The notes beneath the pieces were generated by a model. That model did not search any database. It saw only the letters and a program-made list of their open reading frames with translations, and was not told where the DNA came from. The position numbers were made by a program, and so were the translations under genes. This document shows, piece after piece, positions 27,526-36,397 of a DNA stretch of 64,000 bases (positions within the stretch are counted from its first letter, which is position 1; each line of letters opens with the position of its first letter). Location of the stretch: the NCBI RefSeq assembly GCF_031880315.1, contig NZ_CP134771.1:2356001-2420000 (forward strand), given 5' to 3'. Source of the DNA: Pseudomonas baltica. Its GTDB lineage: Bacteria; Pseudomonadota; Gammaproteobacteria; Pseudomonadales; Pseudomonadaceae.

Positions 27526-29097
27526 TTACACCTCTAACGCCAAGGTTGATCGAGTGCCATACTTACGAATCAAAGTATTTTTCTTTTTATTAGTGGCTCT
27601 TTTTACTTCTTCTTCGCCGTAATGAAATGCATCATGCTTATCATGGGTGACACTACTGCCAGCTAACTTGGCAAGAGCATGCTGCTTAGGGCTACCGCTA
27701 ATATGATAAAGCGGAGCATAGAATAAATGCCGACTATAAGACGACATGACATCTCGACGTAGACCTCTTGAAACTGATGCGTTGATGTTTTTATTTATCC
27801 ACTCCACACTCATCTGAACATAAATCAGAGAGTTTTCAGGCCTAAGCGGTGACTTTGAAGTTGTGGCTCCACCACGTATTCGCCCCCCCTGTTTCGTCTT
27901 GGAGTACGGTATATTCTGCCCGGAATCACTGTCGTCATCTGGCAGGACGGGCTCTAGAATAGAGCTAATATTCGCCAAACCATTAACTCCAAGCTTTGAG
28001 GTAATAGAGGGCTTTCGAGTGCTCGATATTTTCCTATGGAATTTTGGCGCGTCTTCATGTTTACTTGCTTTAGCTTCAACTATAGCATACCGCTTTCCAT
28101 TATTGCTCGAGGAGGTCGCCCTCCAAACTGCATCAATACCGGTACCGTTAGCAGGGTCAGTAAGCTTATAAAGTATGTTCGGCATCTTCGGATACCCTCC
28201 TTTTGAGAGTTTCCCTATTATCACCTCACTGGGGCGTCCCTCCAGCCAAACCCCTTCCGCCCCTCTATCATGTCCGTCCCAATCCTTACCCCAGCCAAAC
28301 TCCTCCGCGCAAATATAATCAGCGATATGCTCCCCACTCACCCCCAACCCTTCATTGGTCAGTTCGGAAATCGCGAGTTCGCGCAGAGTCGATTTATCAC
28401 TCTGATTCGAATGTGTTCTTATCGCCCCATCATGCCCTTCAGTCCCCACCTGAGCATCCCGCCCACCCGGTTTCTTCACCGTCGCTGGCCGCTCCGAACC
28501 ATTGGACGTAGCTGAACTATTACGCTGCACCTTCTTCCACTTCAGCAGCCGCTTTTCGACAACCCCCATCATCCTCGGCATGTTATCGCGGGCATCGGCT
28601 AGCACCGTTGTAACAGCGATCTTGGTCCAGTTCGGCAGTGCCTTGAAGGTCGAAGAGCCTTTGACGCCCGTTATCACCTCATCGATTTCCGCAGCCAATG
28701 CAGAGGAATCAAACATCTGCTCCAGCAACATCTCCGGGCTGGTCTTGATCCCGCATTCGCTCAGGATAAAGCGCAGCAGGTCGAACAACACCGGAGCAAA
28801 ACGTTGCGGGTCACGATTGACCAGCCGCAGACTTTTCTTCACGCCATCACCAGGCCCTGGAATCCAGCCTACCAGTGCGAGCACCAGATCGAATTCCGCG
28901 TCCTCTTTAGCATCCGGCGTTTCAGAATTGTAAAGGCTGAGGCAGGACTCCACCGTGTCGTAGGCATCGATCGCCTGCCCGAGGAAGGGCACCGCACCGA
29001 GCGCGATTCCTTTAGCCACCGCGATAGCAGCGTCTTTATAAGCTGCTGTGCGGTCATCATCCGCAGCAGCGCCGCTGCCCATGACGTCGTCTGTCAT
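27526..29097 (-). CDS. VgrG-linked T6SS effector, PoNe-like PD-(D/E)xK DNase
   Basis: 523 residues. The N-terminal ~190 residues are helical, with a hydrophobic stretch (IAVAKGIALGAVPFLG), and probably mediate delivery with VgrG. A Ser/Lys-rich linker (190-235) follows. The C-terminal ~290 residues carry D322 (GTGIDAVW) and E341-x-K343 (AIVEAKAS), a PD-(D/E)xK pattern, then QMSVEWI (428-434), which I associate with PoNe nucleases. A DUF1911-type immunity gene directly downstream supports the family. The start codon overlaps the vgrG stop (ATGA), so expression is coupled to VgrG. GC falls sharply in the toxic half. Confidence 0.75.
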   Translation of the reverse strand: MTDDVMGSGAAADDDRTAAYKDAAIAVAKGIALGAVPFLGQAIDAYDTVESCLSLYNSETPDAKEDAEFDLVLALVGWIPGPGDGVKKSLRLVNRDPQRFAPVLFDLLRFILSECGIKTSPEMLLEQMFDSSALAAEIDEVITGVKGSSTFKALPNWTKIAVTTVLADARDNMPRMMGVVEKRLLKWKKVQRNSSATSNGSERPATVKKPGGRDAQVGTEGHDGAIRTHSNQSDKSTLRELAISELTNEGLGVSGEHIADYICAEEFGWGKDWDGHDRGAEGVWLEGRPSEVIIGKLSKGGYPKMPNILYKLTDPANGTGIDAVWRATSSSNNGKRYAIVEAKASKHEDAPKFHRKISSTRKPSITSKLGVNGLANISSILEPVLPDDDSDSGQNIPYSKTKQGGRIRGGATTSKSPLRPENSLIYVQMSVEWINKNINASVSRGLRRDVMSSYSRHLFYAPLYHISGSPKQHALAKLAGSSVTHDKHDAFHYGEEEVKRATNKKKNTLIRKYGTRSTLALEV

Positions 29098-31400
29098 ACC
29101 ACTCTCCCTGAGGCGCTTTCGGCCAGTGCCTGCAAATCGACTTGGTCAGGGTCCACCCCGAGCTTATTTAGGTCTGCAATCAAGTCATCGTCGGTGCCGG
29201 TCAAGGCAGTGATTAGTTTGCGGGTAAAACTGTCGCAGTATTCGCCGTAATGGACTTTGACGCTTCCAGGCGGTACGCCCTCGATGCGTGCGAATCCATC
29301 TGCATCTAGCGTGCCCGCCTTGATGGATCCATCGGAAAATTCAACCCGGTAAGGTGCGTTGCCAACAGGCAAAAGTTTGCGGTCATGCAAGTTCAATTCA
29401 AGCCAGGTGGTATTGGCCGTGGCGGTCTTTAACAACTCGCCAGCCGGATCAGCATCTGCCGCCAACGGCAACACCGCTGTCAATAACCCAATCCCAGTGC
29501 CCATCCCCGGTGCGCCTCCCGCATTGGCCTTCGTGGTAGCACTCATAACCGTTACACCACTTGCATCCAGCTTGATAAAGCTTCCGCCGGCCTGAACCGT
29601 CAGTTCATCCTCGGCCTCGATCACAAGGGTATCGCCCGCTTTCAGATGTATCTCGCGCCCAGCGTTGATCAATTGCGAGTCGCCGATTTTAATGTGCTGG
29701 TTATTGCCCACCCTCAGATGGTCATCAGCCTTCATTTCAGTCTTGCGATCCGCCCCGATAGTGCGGTGCTCCTCGGCCTTGAACTCGCTGTAACTGTTAC
29801 CCTCGACCGTGTCATGACGTTCGTGACCAACACGAATCACTTGATCGTTTTCGATGTTTTCATCCCAGTCGCGCTGCGCGTGCAGGTAGATCTGTTCTTC
29901 TCCCTTTTTGTCCTCGACACGGATCTCGTTGTATCCGCCGCCGCCTGGGGTGCTGAGGGTCTTGAACCCGGTCTGGGTCTTGTTCGCCGGCAGCGCATAG
30001 GGCACCGGGTTTTCCTTGTGGTACACGCAGCCACTGACCACTGGTTGGTCCGGATCGCCCTCAAGGAAGGTGACGATGACTTCCATCCCGACGCGGGGGA
30101 CGGCCATCGCGCCGTAGCGGTCGCCCGCCCAGCTGGACGACACACGTAGCCAGCAACTGCTGGTGTCGTCGGAGGCGTTGAGGCGATCCCAGTGGAATTG
30201 CACTTTGACGCGGCCGTATTGATCGCAGTGGATCTCTTCACCTTTGGGGCCCGTGACGATGGCGCTCTGCAGGCCAAGTATTCGCGGCTTAGGGTGCTTC
30301 AATGGCGGGCGATAGAACACGTCCCACGCAGTGGCGAGGAAACGGTTGCGGTAGCCGTGGTGGAAGGCGTCTTTATTTGCCGTGGTATCACTGGTGACGG
30401 ACTCTTCGAGTACTTGAGGCTGCTTGCCTTCGTGGAACACTTCGGTCAGCAACCACAGGTCATTCCATTCAGCCTTGGTGTGCTCGGCCATGGTCATGAA
30501 AAAACCGCTCTGCAAACGCGGCTCATCACTCTTGCCTTCGGCCAGGCGGAAGTCCGCGCGATGGCGTTCGAGGGCCCGCTGGCTGAGCTGTTTGCCGCGA
30601 GTGCCGTCGGTGAAGCGACCGGGGTAGTCGTAGTCTTCGAGGTCCGGCTGGGCGCCTTTGTAGTCGCCGGGGCGGTAGGCGGCGTCGAGTTGCAGCCGCG
30701 GTTTTTCGAAATCGTAATCGCGACGCGAGACACGGCTTGTGCGCGCCTCCGTACGCACCGCGAAGCGCTTGATGACCGGACCATCAGCGACCATGCCGGT
30801 GTCTTGCACGTAGGAAACGGCCTTGCCGAGCTTGGGAAGACCCGCCTGATCATCGCCGAACACCATGGTGTGCTGCTGCGGGCGATGCTCGAAGTGGAAG
30901 TGAATGCCTTCCTCTTCGCACAAGCGTTGAATAAAGTGCAGATCGCTCTCGTCGTACTGCACACAGTAGTCGCGCGGTGGGTACTGGGTGTTGCACTGGA
31001 AGCGATACAGACCGCCGAGGATGCCGTGCTCTTCGAACACCTGACTGATGATTTCGATCACGCTCTTGTGCTGGAAAATGCGCTGGTTGTAACGAAGCTC
31101 GAGATAAGCCAACTGTGGCACCAGCGACACGCAGTATCGGTGCAGGCGCTTGCCGGTATCTCCGGCCGATACGCTGTATATCTGCCCGTGGATACCGGTG
31201 CCGTTTTCGTCCAGCGCAAGGTAAGCCTGCTTGTGCATCAGGCCGTACAGGTCGATATCAGGGTTTTCGCTGACGAGTACGAGCTCGAATCGATAGACAC
31301 GGTTGATGCCTTCGTGACCGGTGAAGCTGAGGACCTGGAAGTCGTTGTCGAGCGCGGGGATAGTGAGGTTGAAATGGGTGCAATCTGCAGAACTGAACAA
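29094..31400 (-). CDS. vgrG: Type VI secretion tip protein VgrG with C-terminal extension
   Basis: 768 residues from a TTG at 31400, six bases after AAGGAG. Domains in order: gp27-like part (LSFTGHEGINRVYRFELVLV through the DLHFIQRLCEEEGIHFHFEH segment), the gp5 OB-fold (GEEIHCDQYGRVKVQFHWD, SWAGDRYGAMAVPRVGMEVI), then the DUF2345-type beta-prism with repeated KAGDTLVIEAEDELTVQAG. About 140 residues follow the prism; they include VEFSDGSIKAGTLDADGFARI, which resembles a small beta-sandwich and may dock the downstream effector. VgrG forms the puncturing spike and carries effectors. No other T6SS structural gene is in the window, so this is an orphan vgrG island. Confidence 0.95.
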   Translation of the reverse strand: MFSSADCTHFNLTIPALDNDFQVLSFTGHEGINRVYRFELVLVSENPDIDLYGLMHKQAYLALDENGTGIHGQIYSVSAGDTGKRLHRYCVSLVPQLAYLELRYNQRIFQHKSVIEIISQVFEEHGILGGLYRFQCNTQYPPRDYCVQYDESDLHFIQRLCEEEGIHFHFEHRPQQHTMVFGDDQAGLPKLGKAVSYVQDTGMVADGPVIKRFAVRTEARTSRVSRRDYDFEKPRLQLDAAYRPGDYKGAQPDLEDYDYPGRFTDGTRGKQLSQRALERHRADFRLAEGKSDEPRLQSGFFMTMAEHTKAEWNDLWLLTEVFHEGKQPQVLEESVTSDTTANKDAFHHGYRNRFLATAWDVFYRPPLKHPKPRILGLQSAIVTGPKGEEIHCDQYGRVKVQFHWDRLNASDDTSSCWLRVSSSWAGDRYGAMAVPRVGMEVIVTFLEGDPDQPVVSGCVYHKENPVPYALPANKTQTGFKTLSTPGGGGYNEIRVEDKKGEEQIYLHAQRDWDENIENDQVIRVGHERHDTVEGNSYSEFKAEEHRTIGADRKTEMKADDHLRVGNNQHIKIGDSQLINAGREIHLKAGDTLVIEAEDELTVQAGGSFIKLDASGVTVMSATTKANAGGAPGMGTGIGLLTAVLPLAADADPAGELLKTATANTTWLELNLHDRKLLPVGNAPYRVEFSDGSIKAGTLDADGFARIEGVPPGSVKVHYGEYCDSFTRKLITALTGTDDDLIADLNKLGVDPDQVDLQALAESASGRVV

Positions 31401-31819
31401 CGCTTACTCCTTGTAGTTCGCCGCGGTGCACACACTGGCCTGAGAATCGAGCGAGTGCGCCATCAAAACGGGGCTGCTGGGCGTATTTCCCAGGCTTCCA
31501 TTGCCTTTGGGTGGCGGATGATCAAGCTCAAGGTCCGCAGACGAAAGCGATAGTGCCAGGCCGATGGGTTTTGGGGTTCACGACGGTGTGCGGCTCGCAT
31601 CAGTGAAGGCAAGGTGACCTTCGGTACCAGCGGGCCAATTTTGGTAGCGGAGAATGGTCCCAGATCAGCGCTGGCGTGTATGTCAGGCGAATCCTACAAA
31701 CTGGATTATTTGTAGGTCATATATGCCATTTGACCGGAGAAACCTGCCTAGATAAGTCCGCTCAGCTCCAATTGTCTGAGATAAGATCCCCTCTCACTAT
31801 CTGCCCAAAGGCTTTACCC
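31401..31819. other. Intergenic region between vgrG and the divergent SDR gene
   Basis: 419 bases holding the start-side regions of two divergent genes. The vgrG ribosome-binding site is at its left edge. A short open frame on the plus strand around 31590-31715 has no recognisable homology. No promoter could be assigned with confidence. Confidence 0.4.
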
Positions 31820-32644
31820 ATGCCCATCGCCCTCATCACCGGTTGCTCCAGCGGCATCGGCCACGCCTTGGCCCATGCCTTCAAGAACGCTGGCTATGAC
31901 GTCTGGGCGACGGCGCGCAAGGTCGAGGATGTTGCGCGGTTACACGCCGAGGGCTTCGTCGCGCTGGAACTGGACGTCACTGATGCAGCTGCCTTGGCAG
32001 CATTGGCTGAACGCTTGGCGCAAGACGGCAGCGGTATCGATGTACTGATCAACAATGCGGGCTATGGCGCTATCGGGCCGCTGCTTGATGGCGGTGCCGA
32101 GACGATCCGGCGGCAATTCGAGACCAATGTGTTTGCGGTGGTGGAGGTGACACGTGCACTGCTGCCCGCGCTGCGGATTCGCCAGGGGTTGGTGGTGAAT
32201 ATCGGCAGCGTTTCCGGGCTGTTCGTGACGCCGTTTGCTGGGGTTTACTGCGCGTCGAAAGCGGCCGTGCATGCCATCAATGAAGCCATGCGCATGGAGC
32301 TCAAGCCACTGGGCGTGCGGGTGATGGAGGTGCAGCCGGGCGCGATCGATACGCGCTTTGCCGATAACGCAGGGGCGCAGGCGGAACTGCTGATCGCACC
32401 CACCTCACCTTGGTGGCCGTGGCGTGAAGGCATTCGAGCACGCTCGCGCGCGTCGCAGGATCGGCCGACACCGGTATCAGAGGTCACCCGCAAAGTAATC
32501 GAAGCAGCTCAACGCGCTACCCCACCAGCCTTGGTGCGAGTCGGCAACGGCTGCCGGGCATTACCACTGCTAGCGGCGTTAGTGCCAACGGCATGGCTGG
32601 ACCGAGTGTTGATGAAGAGATTTGGCTTGAACCAGAAACATTGA
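31820..32644 (+). CDS. Short-chain dehydrogenase/reductase
   Basis: 274 residues starting MPIALITGCSSGIGHALAHA. It is a classical SDR: the cofactor motif TGCSSGIG at residues 7-14, NNAGYG, and the catalytic Ser (IGSVSG) with YCASK (Tyr-x-x-x-Lys) are all present. ATARK after the second strand is consistent with NADP(H) preference. The substrate cannot be told; the C-terminal part (from about residue 185) resembles retinol dehydrogenase/17-beta-HSD-like bacterial SDRs. An upstream in-frame ATG at 31676 is rejected because it would put 48 unrelated residues before the Rossmann fold. It stands alone. Confidence 0.88.
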   Translation: MPIALITGCSSGIGHALAHAFKNAGYDVWATARKVEDVARLHAEGFVALELDVTDAAALAALAERLAQDGSGIDVLINNAGYGAIGPLLDGGAETIRRQFETNVFAVVEVTRALLPALRIRQGLVVNIGSVSGLFVTPFAGVYCASKAAVHAINEAMRMELKPLGVRVMEVQPGAIDTRFADNAGAQAELLIAPTSPWWPWREGIRARSRASQDRPTPVSEVTRKVIEAAQRATPPALVRVGNGCRALPLLAALVPTAWLDRVLMKRFGLNQKH

Positions 32645-32660
32645 TGCTGAATCGGATGGC

Positions 32661-32751
32661 CCTTTCGCGGGCAAGCCTTGCTCCCACAGGTGTCCGACTC
32701 CGGAACGGCTGGCACTGTGGGAGCGGGCTTGCGCGTTCGGCGGCGAAGAGG
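32661..32751. repeat. REPIN downstream of the SDR gene
   Basis: CTTTCGCGGGCAAGCCTTGC with CTCCCACAG is mirrored by CTGTGGGAGCGGGCTTGCGC and a diverged GGCGGCGAAGAGG end. Same family as the copy at 1909. Confidence 0.8.
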
Positions 32752-32808
32752 CCAGACACCTCTCGGCAAACTCCACAGATATCCACCCACGCGCCCCAAT
32801 CTCCGCGT

Positions 32809-33031
32809 TCTGCTTTCGGGCCGGCCTTGGGGTCGCGGCCCCCTTCCAGCAGGCCGCGTGGAGGTGCGCTTGCGCAGGGATAGCCGGCATGGATGCCGGC
32901 CAAGCCCCGTTGGGCCATGGAAGGCCCATCGGGGCGTGCCCTGCGCAAGCGTGCCGGAACGCGGGCACCCTGAGCCTAAGCGAAGGGCCAATGGCGGGGG
33001 CCGCGACCCCAAGGCCGGCCCGAAAGCAGAA
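32809..33031. repeat. Nested palindromic element, copy C (inverted orientation)
   Basis: Outer arms at 32809-32843 and about 32997-33031 are a perfect or near-perfect 35-base inverted repeat (TTCTGCTTTCGGGCCGGCCT ... and its mirror). An inner pair (GTGCGCTTGCGCAGGG with CCCTGCGCAAGCGTGC) encloses two hairpins, GCCGGCATGGATGCCGGC and CCCCGTTGGGCC/GGCCCATCGGGG. The arms differ in sequence from copy A, but the linkers CATTGGCCCTTCGCTTAGGC (reverse strand) and CCAGCAGGCCGCG are shared. No gene is encoded. Confidence 0.8.
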
Positions 33032-33173
33032 CTGCCCCAATCTCAGCAGCCCCGCAACCGCCCCAAAAAGCCTCCCGGCCTAGCCGAGTGTTCAATAGCA
33101 GACGCCACCGATGTAGCCCCCAACCACACCCCCCAAGCAGCAGAAATACGGCAGGCAGCCGCGCGCACCTCCG

Positions 33174-34025
33174 TTACTCCTTGACGATCACCGTACACGT
33201 CGTGCCGGCAGACAACAGCATCCCCTGCGGCACCTCATCGATATGAATCCGCACCGGCACCCGCTGCGCCAACCGTACCCAGTTGAACGTCGGGTTCACG
33301 TCTGCCACCAGATCCCGGCTCTGCGGGTTGTCCCGGTCATAGATCCCGCGCGAGATACTCTCAACGTGCCCCTTGAGCAACTCGCCGCTCATCATCTGCA
33401 TATCCGCCTGATCACCCACGCGGATGTGCGGCAGCTTGGTCTCTTCGAAGAAGCCGTAAACCCAGAACGAATTCTTGTCGACCACCGCCATCTTCGCGTC
33501 ACCCGTGCGCGCGTAATCACCGACATGCACGTTGAGGTTGGTGACGTAACCATCCACCGTCGCCAGCACTTGAGTGCGCTTGAGGTTCAACTGCGCCGCA
33601 TCGAGCTGCGCCTGCGCCTGTTGATAATCGGCCTCGGCCGAGCTGGCGATGTTGCTGGCGTCCTCACGGTTTTCCTTGGAGATCACCAAGGCATCCAGGT
33701 CGGCACGGCGGCTGGCGTTGACCTTGCGCATTTCCCAAGTGGCCTTGCGCGATGCCACCAACGACTGCGCCTGCTTGATCGCGATCTGGTAATGCTCCGG
33801 GTCGATCTGCATCAGCACGTCGCCCTTTTTCACCAGTTGGTTGTCCTTGACCGGCACCGCCACCACGTAGCCGCTGACATCCGCCGCGACGTTGATGATG
33901 TCGGCGCGCACCCGGCCATCGCGGGTCCAGGGGGTGTCCATGTAATTCACCCACAGCGCGCGGCCGATGAACACGGCGACGGCCAGGACGATCAAGGTGC
34001 CGATCAGGCTGAAAAGCTTTTTCAT
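33174..34025 (-). CDS. Efflux membrane fusion protein, HlyD/AaeA-like
   Basis: 283 residues with one N-terminal membrane anchor (FSLIGTLIVLAVAVFIGRALW). A biotinyl-lipoyl-like half (VSGYVVAVPVKDNQLVKKGD) is followed by a helical hairpin and a second half (TQVLATVDGYVTNLNVHVGDY), then the beta-barrel (FWVYGFFEETKLPHIRVGD). This is the periplasmic adaptor that joins the inner-membrane FUSC pump to the outer-membrane lipoprotein encoded upstream. It is the last gene of the operon OMF-FUSC-DUF1656-MFP, the arrangement of aromatic-acid (AaeXAB-like) pumps. Substrate is not known. Confidence 0.88.
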   Translation of the reverse strand: MKKLFSLIGTLIVLAVAVFIGRALWVNYMDTPWTRDGRVRADIINVAADVSGYVVAVPVKDNQLVKKGDVLMQIDPEHYQIAIKQAQSLVASRKATWEMRKVNASRRADLDALVISKENREDASNIASSAEADYQQAQAQLDAAQLNLKRTQVLATVDGYVTNLNVHVGDYARTGDAKMAVVDKNSFWVYGFFEETKLPHIRVGDQADMQMMSGELLKGHVESISRGIYDRDNPQSRDLVADVNPTFNWVRLAQRVPVRIHIDEVPQGMLLSAGTTCTVIVKE

Positions 34026-34035
34026 CAGTCAGGTC

Positions 34036-34236
34036 TCAACGGTAAACAGTGAGCGCCATGGCGCCAAAAATGCAGACGAACAGGCACAGCCGCAGCAGCG
34101 CCGGATGCCAGAAAAACCGATAGACATCCAGGCCGCTGAGGAACCGATCCAGTGCCCAGGTGACTCCGGCGGCCAGCAGGAACATCAAGGTCATGGTCGG
34201 CATGTACACGCCGTGGAAGGCAATTTCACGAGGCAT
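34036..34236 (-). CDS. DUF1656 small membrane protein (AaeX-like)
   Basis: 66 residues, starting MPREIAFHGVYMP, the conserved DUF1656 N-terminus. Two hydrophobic helices (TLMFLLAAGVTWALDRF and LLRLCLFVCIFGAMALTVY). The chosen ATG at 34236 overlaps the end of the FUSC gene by 11 bases and has CAGGA upstream; an earlier ATG at 34257 would add seven residues. Proteins of this family always sit between FUSC and fusion-protein genes; their exact job is unclear. Confidence 0.85.
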   Translation of the reverse strand: MPREIAFHGVYMPTMTLMFLLAAGVTWALDRFLSGLDVYRFFWHPALLRLCLFVCIFGAMALTVYR

Positions 34237-36397
34237 GGGGCAGTCCTGCGGGTGCATCGCTGGGGGCCAGCGCGGCCAGGGGCGAATGGGGGTCGAGCAA
34301 AGAGGTGCGGATGAAATGCAGGTAACTGGCCACGCGCCGCAATACGGAGGTCTCGAAATGCGGCCCGAAGGGTTCGTCGGCGTTCTGCACGGCCTCGATG
34401 GCTTGATCCACCGCGTACAGGCTGCGCTCCAGATTGGCCTGGCTGGGCTGAATGAACAGGCGGATCAACGAACGGCCCATGACCCGGATCGCCTGGCGCC
34501 ACGGCTGCGACTCGGCGTAGGACGGGTGCACCGGCATTTGCGCCTGCTCGCGGCGCAGGTCGATGATCGCCCGACCGACTTCCAGTACCACCAGCGCCCA
34601 GCGCAGCAAATCGCGCTGCACCTGGGGCTGCCCGGCGGCCAGGCCATACGCCTGATGCACCAGATCGCGGGTACGGCTTTCGAATGACGTGCCCAGGTTG
34701 CGCAGCTTGCCGCTGATGGCGAACACCACCTGGCGGCGCACATCCTGCTCCATGCGCCGCCACAGCCAGCGCGCGTTGGGCGGCAGGATGATCGCCCCGG
34801 CCGCAGCGCAGATCAGCATGCCGAGGACCATGCCGATGTAATCGTTGATGAAGCTGTAGGGGTTGTAGATCGTCAGGTTGTCCGGCACCGAGCCGATCGA
34901 AAAGAAGATCAGCAAACCGACGCCATAGCCAACGTACTGCGGGCGCGAAGCCAGGAAGGCGCCGAACATGAACACCGGCGTGAGCACCACGCACAACAGC
35001 GCGAAGCCGTCGATCCAGGGCAGTACGAAGAAGGTTTCGGCGAAGCCCACCACTGCCCCCAGCAACGTGCCGCAGGCCATCTGGAACGAGAACCGCTTGG
35101 GGTTTGGCGTCGCGGCCGACAGGCCCACCGTGGCCGCCGCGACGATGGTCATGATCGCGCCGCTGGGCCACGCCGTGAGCAGCCAGTAACTGCCCAGGAG
35201 CATCACCACCGTAGCGCCGCGAATCCCCGACGCCGCCGAGGCCAGCCAGTTGGTCTGCGGCATGAAGGGCTCATCCCAACGCTCGCGGACGTGGTTGTGG
35301 TCGGCCAGCGAAGCATGCGTCTGCGCGTAATTCTGCAGATCGTCGACCAAACGGAACAGCAACTCGCTGGCGGTATGAAAATCCAGCAGACGGGTGGCGC
35401 TGGGGTCGAGCTCGAGGAATTGCGCGCGCAGGTTGCGCACCTGCGTCGGCAGTTCGCGCTGGTAATCCGCCAAGGCGTGCACCAGCCGCGCCGCGTCTTC
35501 GAGCGTCAGCCCGCGCCCGGCATAGCGATCGAGAATATCGGCCAGCCCCAGCAGCGCCGGATTCAGCGCGGCGATCACCTGCGGCCCCTGCACGCGGCGG
35601 CGTTCGAGCAACTGGTGCAGGGCATTGAAGCGCGTCGTCACGGCCATGAACTCACTGTTCAAGCGGCTCACACGACCACTGCGCCGGCGCATGTGCGGGT
35701 CCTCGAACGCCGTGATGCCGCGCAGGCTCTCAAGCCCTACGGCTTCGGCGATGAAGCGCACGTTATTGCTCTCGAACAGCTCGCGCTGGCTATTACCGCG
35801 CAACGCCTGCGTGGCGAACCCGGCGAAGGCACCAAACCGCTGGTACAGGGCGTTGTTCATCGCCGCACTGGCCGACTGCGGCAGCACCGCAGCGCTGACG
35901 AAGGTCGAGACGATCAGCCCGAGGGAGATTTCCAGCACCCGCCACATGGCCGCCAGGAAGGCGCCGTCGGGATGCGCCAGCGCCGGCAGGCCGACAAAGG
36001 CCGCGGTGTAGCCCGCCAGCACGAAGCCATAGCCGCGAAAGTTGCGATGGCGCATTGCGCCCATCGAGCAAATGCCGATCCACAGTGCGAGGCAGGGCAA
36101 AAACAGTTCGGAATTCTGCGGGAACAGTGCGATCAGCAGCACCGACACCGCCGAGCCGGCCAAGGTGCCGAGGAAGCGGTAGAAACTCTTGGCGAACACG
36201 TGGCCGCTTTGAATCTGCATGACGATGAACACCGTGATCATCGCCGTGCGCGGCTGCGGCAACTCCAGGCGCATGGCCAGCCACAGGGTGATGAACGCCG
36301 CCAGCAACACCTTGAAGATGTACGCCCAGGTCACGCCGTCACTGCGCACCCAATCGAACGCTGTGCGCCGCCAAGGCAGGGCCATCAATGCTTTCAT
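34226..36397 (-). CDS. FUSC family inner-membrane efflux transporter (AaeB-like)
   Basis: 723 residues with the FUSC pattern: two blocks of about five to six membrane helices (residues ~20-180 and ~380-530), each followed by a long cytosolic helical domain. Recognised segments are LELPQPRTAMITVFIVMQIQ in the first block and SGAIMTIVAAATVGLSAATP in the second. These pumps export aromatic carboxylic acids or fusaric acid. The start overlaps the outer-membrane protein stop (ATGA) and the stop overlaps the DUF1656 start, so all four genes are translationally coupled. Confidence 0.9.
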   Translation of the reverse strand: MKALMALPWRRTAFDWVRSDGVTWAYIFKVLLAAFITLWLAMRLELPQPRTAMITVFIVMQIQSGHVFAKSFYRFLGTLAGSAVSVLLIALFPQNSELFLPCLALWIGICSMGAMRHRNFRGYGFVLAGYTAAFVGLPALAHPDGAFLAAMWRVLEISLGLIVSTFVSAAVLPQSASAAMNNALYQRFGAFAGFATQALRGNSQRELFESNNVRFIAEAVGLESLRGITAFEDPHMRRRSGRVSRLNSEFMAVTTRFNALHQLLERRRVQGPQVIAALNPALLGLADILDRYAGRGLTLEDAARLVHALADYQRELPTQVRNLRAQFLELDPSATRLLDFHTASELLFRLVDDLQNYAQTHASLADHNHVRERWDEPFMPQTNWLASAASGIRGATVVMLLGSYWLLTAWPSGAIMTIVAAATVGLSAATPNPKRFSFQMACGTLLGAVVGFAETFFVLPWIDGFALLCVVLTPVFMFGAFLASRPQYVGYGVGLLIFFSIGSVPDNLTIYNPYSFINDYIGMVLGMLICAAAGAIILPPNARWLWRRMEQDVRRQVVFAISGKLRNLGTSFESRTRDLVHQAYGLAAGQPQVQRDLLRWALVVLEVGRAIIDLRREQAQMPVHPSYAESQPWRQAIRVMGRSLIRLFIQPSQANLERSLYAVDQAIEAVQNADEPFGPHFETSVLRRVASYLHFIRTSLLDPHSPLAALAPSDAPAGLPHAS

